DNA from: Desulfuromonadaceae bacterium
GTDB taxonomy: Bacteria; Desulfobacterota; Desulfuromonadia; Geobacterales; Pseudopelobacteraceae
Length of the DNA stretch: 64,000 nt
Assembly: GCA_028687585.1 (NCBI GenBank)
Contig: JAQTZV010000011.1
Span: forward strand, 1-64,000
Direction: 5' to 3'
In this document: piece by piece, positions 63,261 through 64,000 of the stretch
How the letters are laid out: each line of letters begins with the position of its first letter
How positions within the stretch are numbered: the stretch's first letter is position 1
Made by a program: the position numbers and the translations under genes
The notes under the pieces: model-generated
Seen by the model: only the letters and a program-made list of their open reading frames with translations
The model's database searches: none
What the model was told of the DNA's origin: nothing

Positions 63261-64000
63261 TCACCGGAACGAGTCGAACAGATTCTTGAAGAAACTCTTT
63301 ACTTTCCCGCTGAAACTTTTATCCACTTTCTTCTGCATGCCGTTGATATTGGGCATCTCCGCCAGTGCCTGACGGTACTCCCCCTCGCTCAGCACCCCTT
63401 TCTGCCGCAACAGGCGCAGCACCATATCGGAGCGTTTCAGCACCCGGTCCAGGTTCCGGTAGGGGTTATAGACCTTCTGCGGTCCGGGAAGCATGGCGGC
63501 GAGAAAGGAGCATTCGCGAGGGGTGAGGGAACTGGCGGGCCTGTCGAAATAGTAGCGGGAGGCGTGGCCGATCCCGTACACCATCGGTCCCAGTTCCACG
63601 ATATTAAGGTAGAGTTCGAGGATCCGCCCCTTGGTCAATTCCTGCTCCATCCGCCAGGCGAGATAGATCTCCTTTATCTTGCGACTGATGCTCTTTTCCC
63701 GGGAGAGGAAAAGGTTCTTCGCACACTGCTGGGTTATGGTCGAGGCTCCGCGGGCAAAGCGTTTTTTTTCCAGGTCATACTTGATGGCTTCTTTGATGGC
63801 CTGTACGTCGATCCCCTCATGCCGGTAGAAGTTGGCGTCTTCCGCCACGACCGCCGCCCACTCCATCGTGGAGGGAATGCTTTTTGACGGGGTCCACCTG
63901 GGGTTCTGCGGTCCGACGATAAAGGGGTGCAGCTTCCCCTGCCAATCCTTTACCTGGATGGTCAGATTCATGCTGCGGTCGGCGAGCGCTGTCACCGATG
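63261..64000 (-). CDS. mtgA: monofunctional peptidoglycan glycosyltransferase (GT51), start beyond window
   Basis: A GT51 domain of at least 246 codons. The catalytic glutamate is in EDANFYRHEG; the second motif is RGASTITQQCAKNLFLSREK; KIKEIYLAWRMEQELTKGRI and LELYLNIVELGPMVYGIGHA are the third and fourth motifs. A GTG at 63995 could be a start, but the frame remains open to the window edge and no ribosome site is visible, so it may begin farther right. It polymerises glycan strands from lipid II. No transpeptidase domain follows, hence the monofunctional call; a signal-anchor may lie outside. Confidence 0.85.
   Translation of the reverse strand, partial: SVTALADRSMNLTIQVKDWQGKLHPFIVGPQNPRWTPSKSIPSTMEWAAVVAEDANFYRHEGIDVQAIKEAIKYDLEKKRFARGASTITQQCAKNLFLSREKSISRKIKEIYLAWRMEQELTKGRILELYLNIVELGPMVYGIGHASRYYFDRPASSLTPRECSFLAAMLPGPQKVYNPYRNLDRVLKRSDMVLRLLRQKGVLSEGEYRQALAEMPNINGMQKKVDKSFSGKVKSFFKNLFDSFR

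Overview
The window looks like the chromosome of an anaerobic, aromatic-degrading Geobacter-type bacterium (Desulfuromonadota; Geobacterales is the best guess). The evidence is a complete bbs operon for beta-oxidation of (R)-benzylsuccinate, the product of anaerobic toluene activation, with an ETF and a membrane ETF:menaquinone-oxidoreductase-like protein built into it. A PrdB-like selenoprotein, a CZB-domain chemoreceptor, PAS-rich signalling proteins and many accessory fragments fit the same group. No rRNA, tRNA, CRISPR array or intact insertion sequence was seen.

Region by region. 1-1.1 kb: an unknown 3' gene end is joined to the C-terminal half of a sigma54 activator. 1.2-12.8 kb: bbsEFGH-etfBA-FeS oxidoreductase-bbsABCD on the minus strand, with a sigma54-type promoter candidate upstream of bbsE. 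Together these genes turn benzylsuccinate into benzoyl-CoA and succinyl-CoA and pass electrons to menaquinone. 12.8-15.9 kb: a gene graveyard (WYL regulator, tyrosine recombinase, YgjP-like metallopeptidase, an unknown frameshifted gene) around an intact IHF-like gene and an orphan flagellar-rod-like gene. 15.9-24 kb: a UGA-containing selenoprotein, small redox genes, a threonine aldolase and an exported MsrA/MsrB pair. 24-33 kb: a hybrid sensor kinase, a DUF1848 protein, an SOS operon (lexA-small gene-dinB-2-hydroxyacid dehydrogenase) and a class II ilvC with divergent ilvY.

33.4-41.2 kb is an accessory island, AT-rich at its left end. It holds a PLD-like protein, a HIRAN protein and a Z1-domain ATPase in one tight run. 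A HEPN/RES NAD-phosphorylase-type toxin, an Abi/HEPN protein bracketed by 117-bp direct repeats, and a toxin-antitoxin pair with a gutted toxin follow. This is the best candidate here for an undescribed (probably anti-phage) system. 41.5-47 kb: small metabolic and stress genes with partial segmental duplication. 47-55.5 kb: cysteine synthase, chemoreceptor, Tag, an MFS transporter, a diguanylate cyclase that shares its sensor module with the hybrid kinase at 24 kb, and DUF364/DUF393 genes. 55.7-58.4 kb: a second, decayed defence patch (frameshifted C5 DNA methyltransferase, GHKL ATPase fragment, BrnT/antitoxin, PIN fragment). 58.4-64 kb: hydrolase with HxlR remnant, M23 peptidase, MscS channel, and the start-incomplete end of a GT51 transglycosylase.
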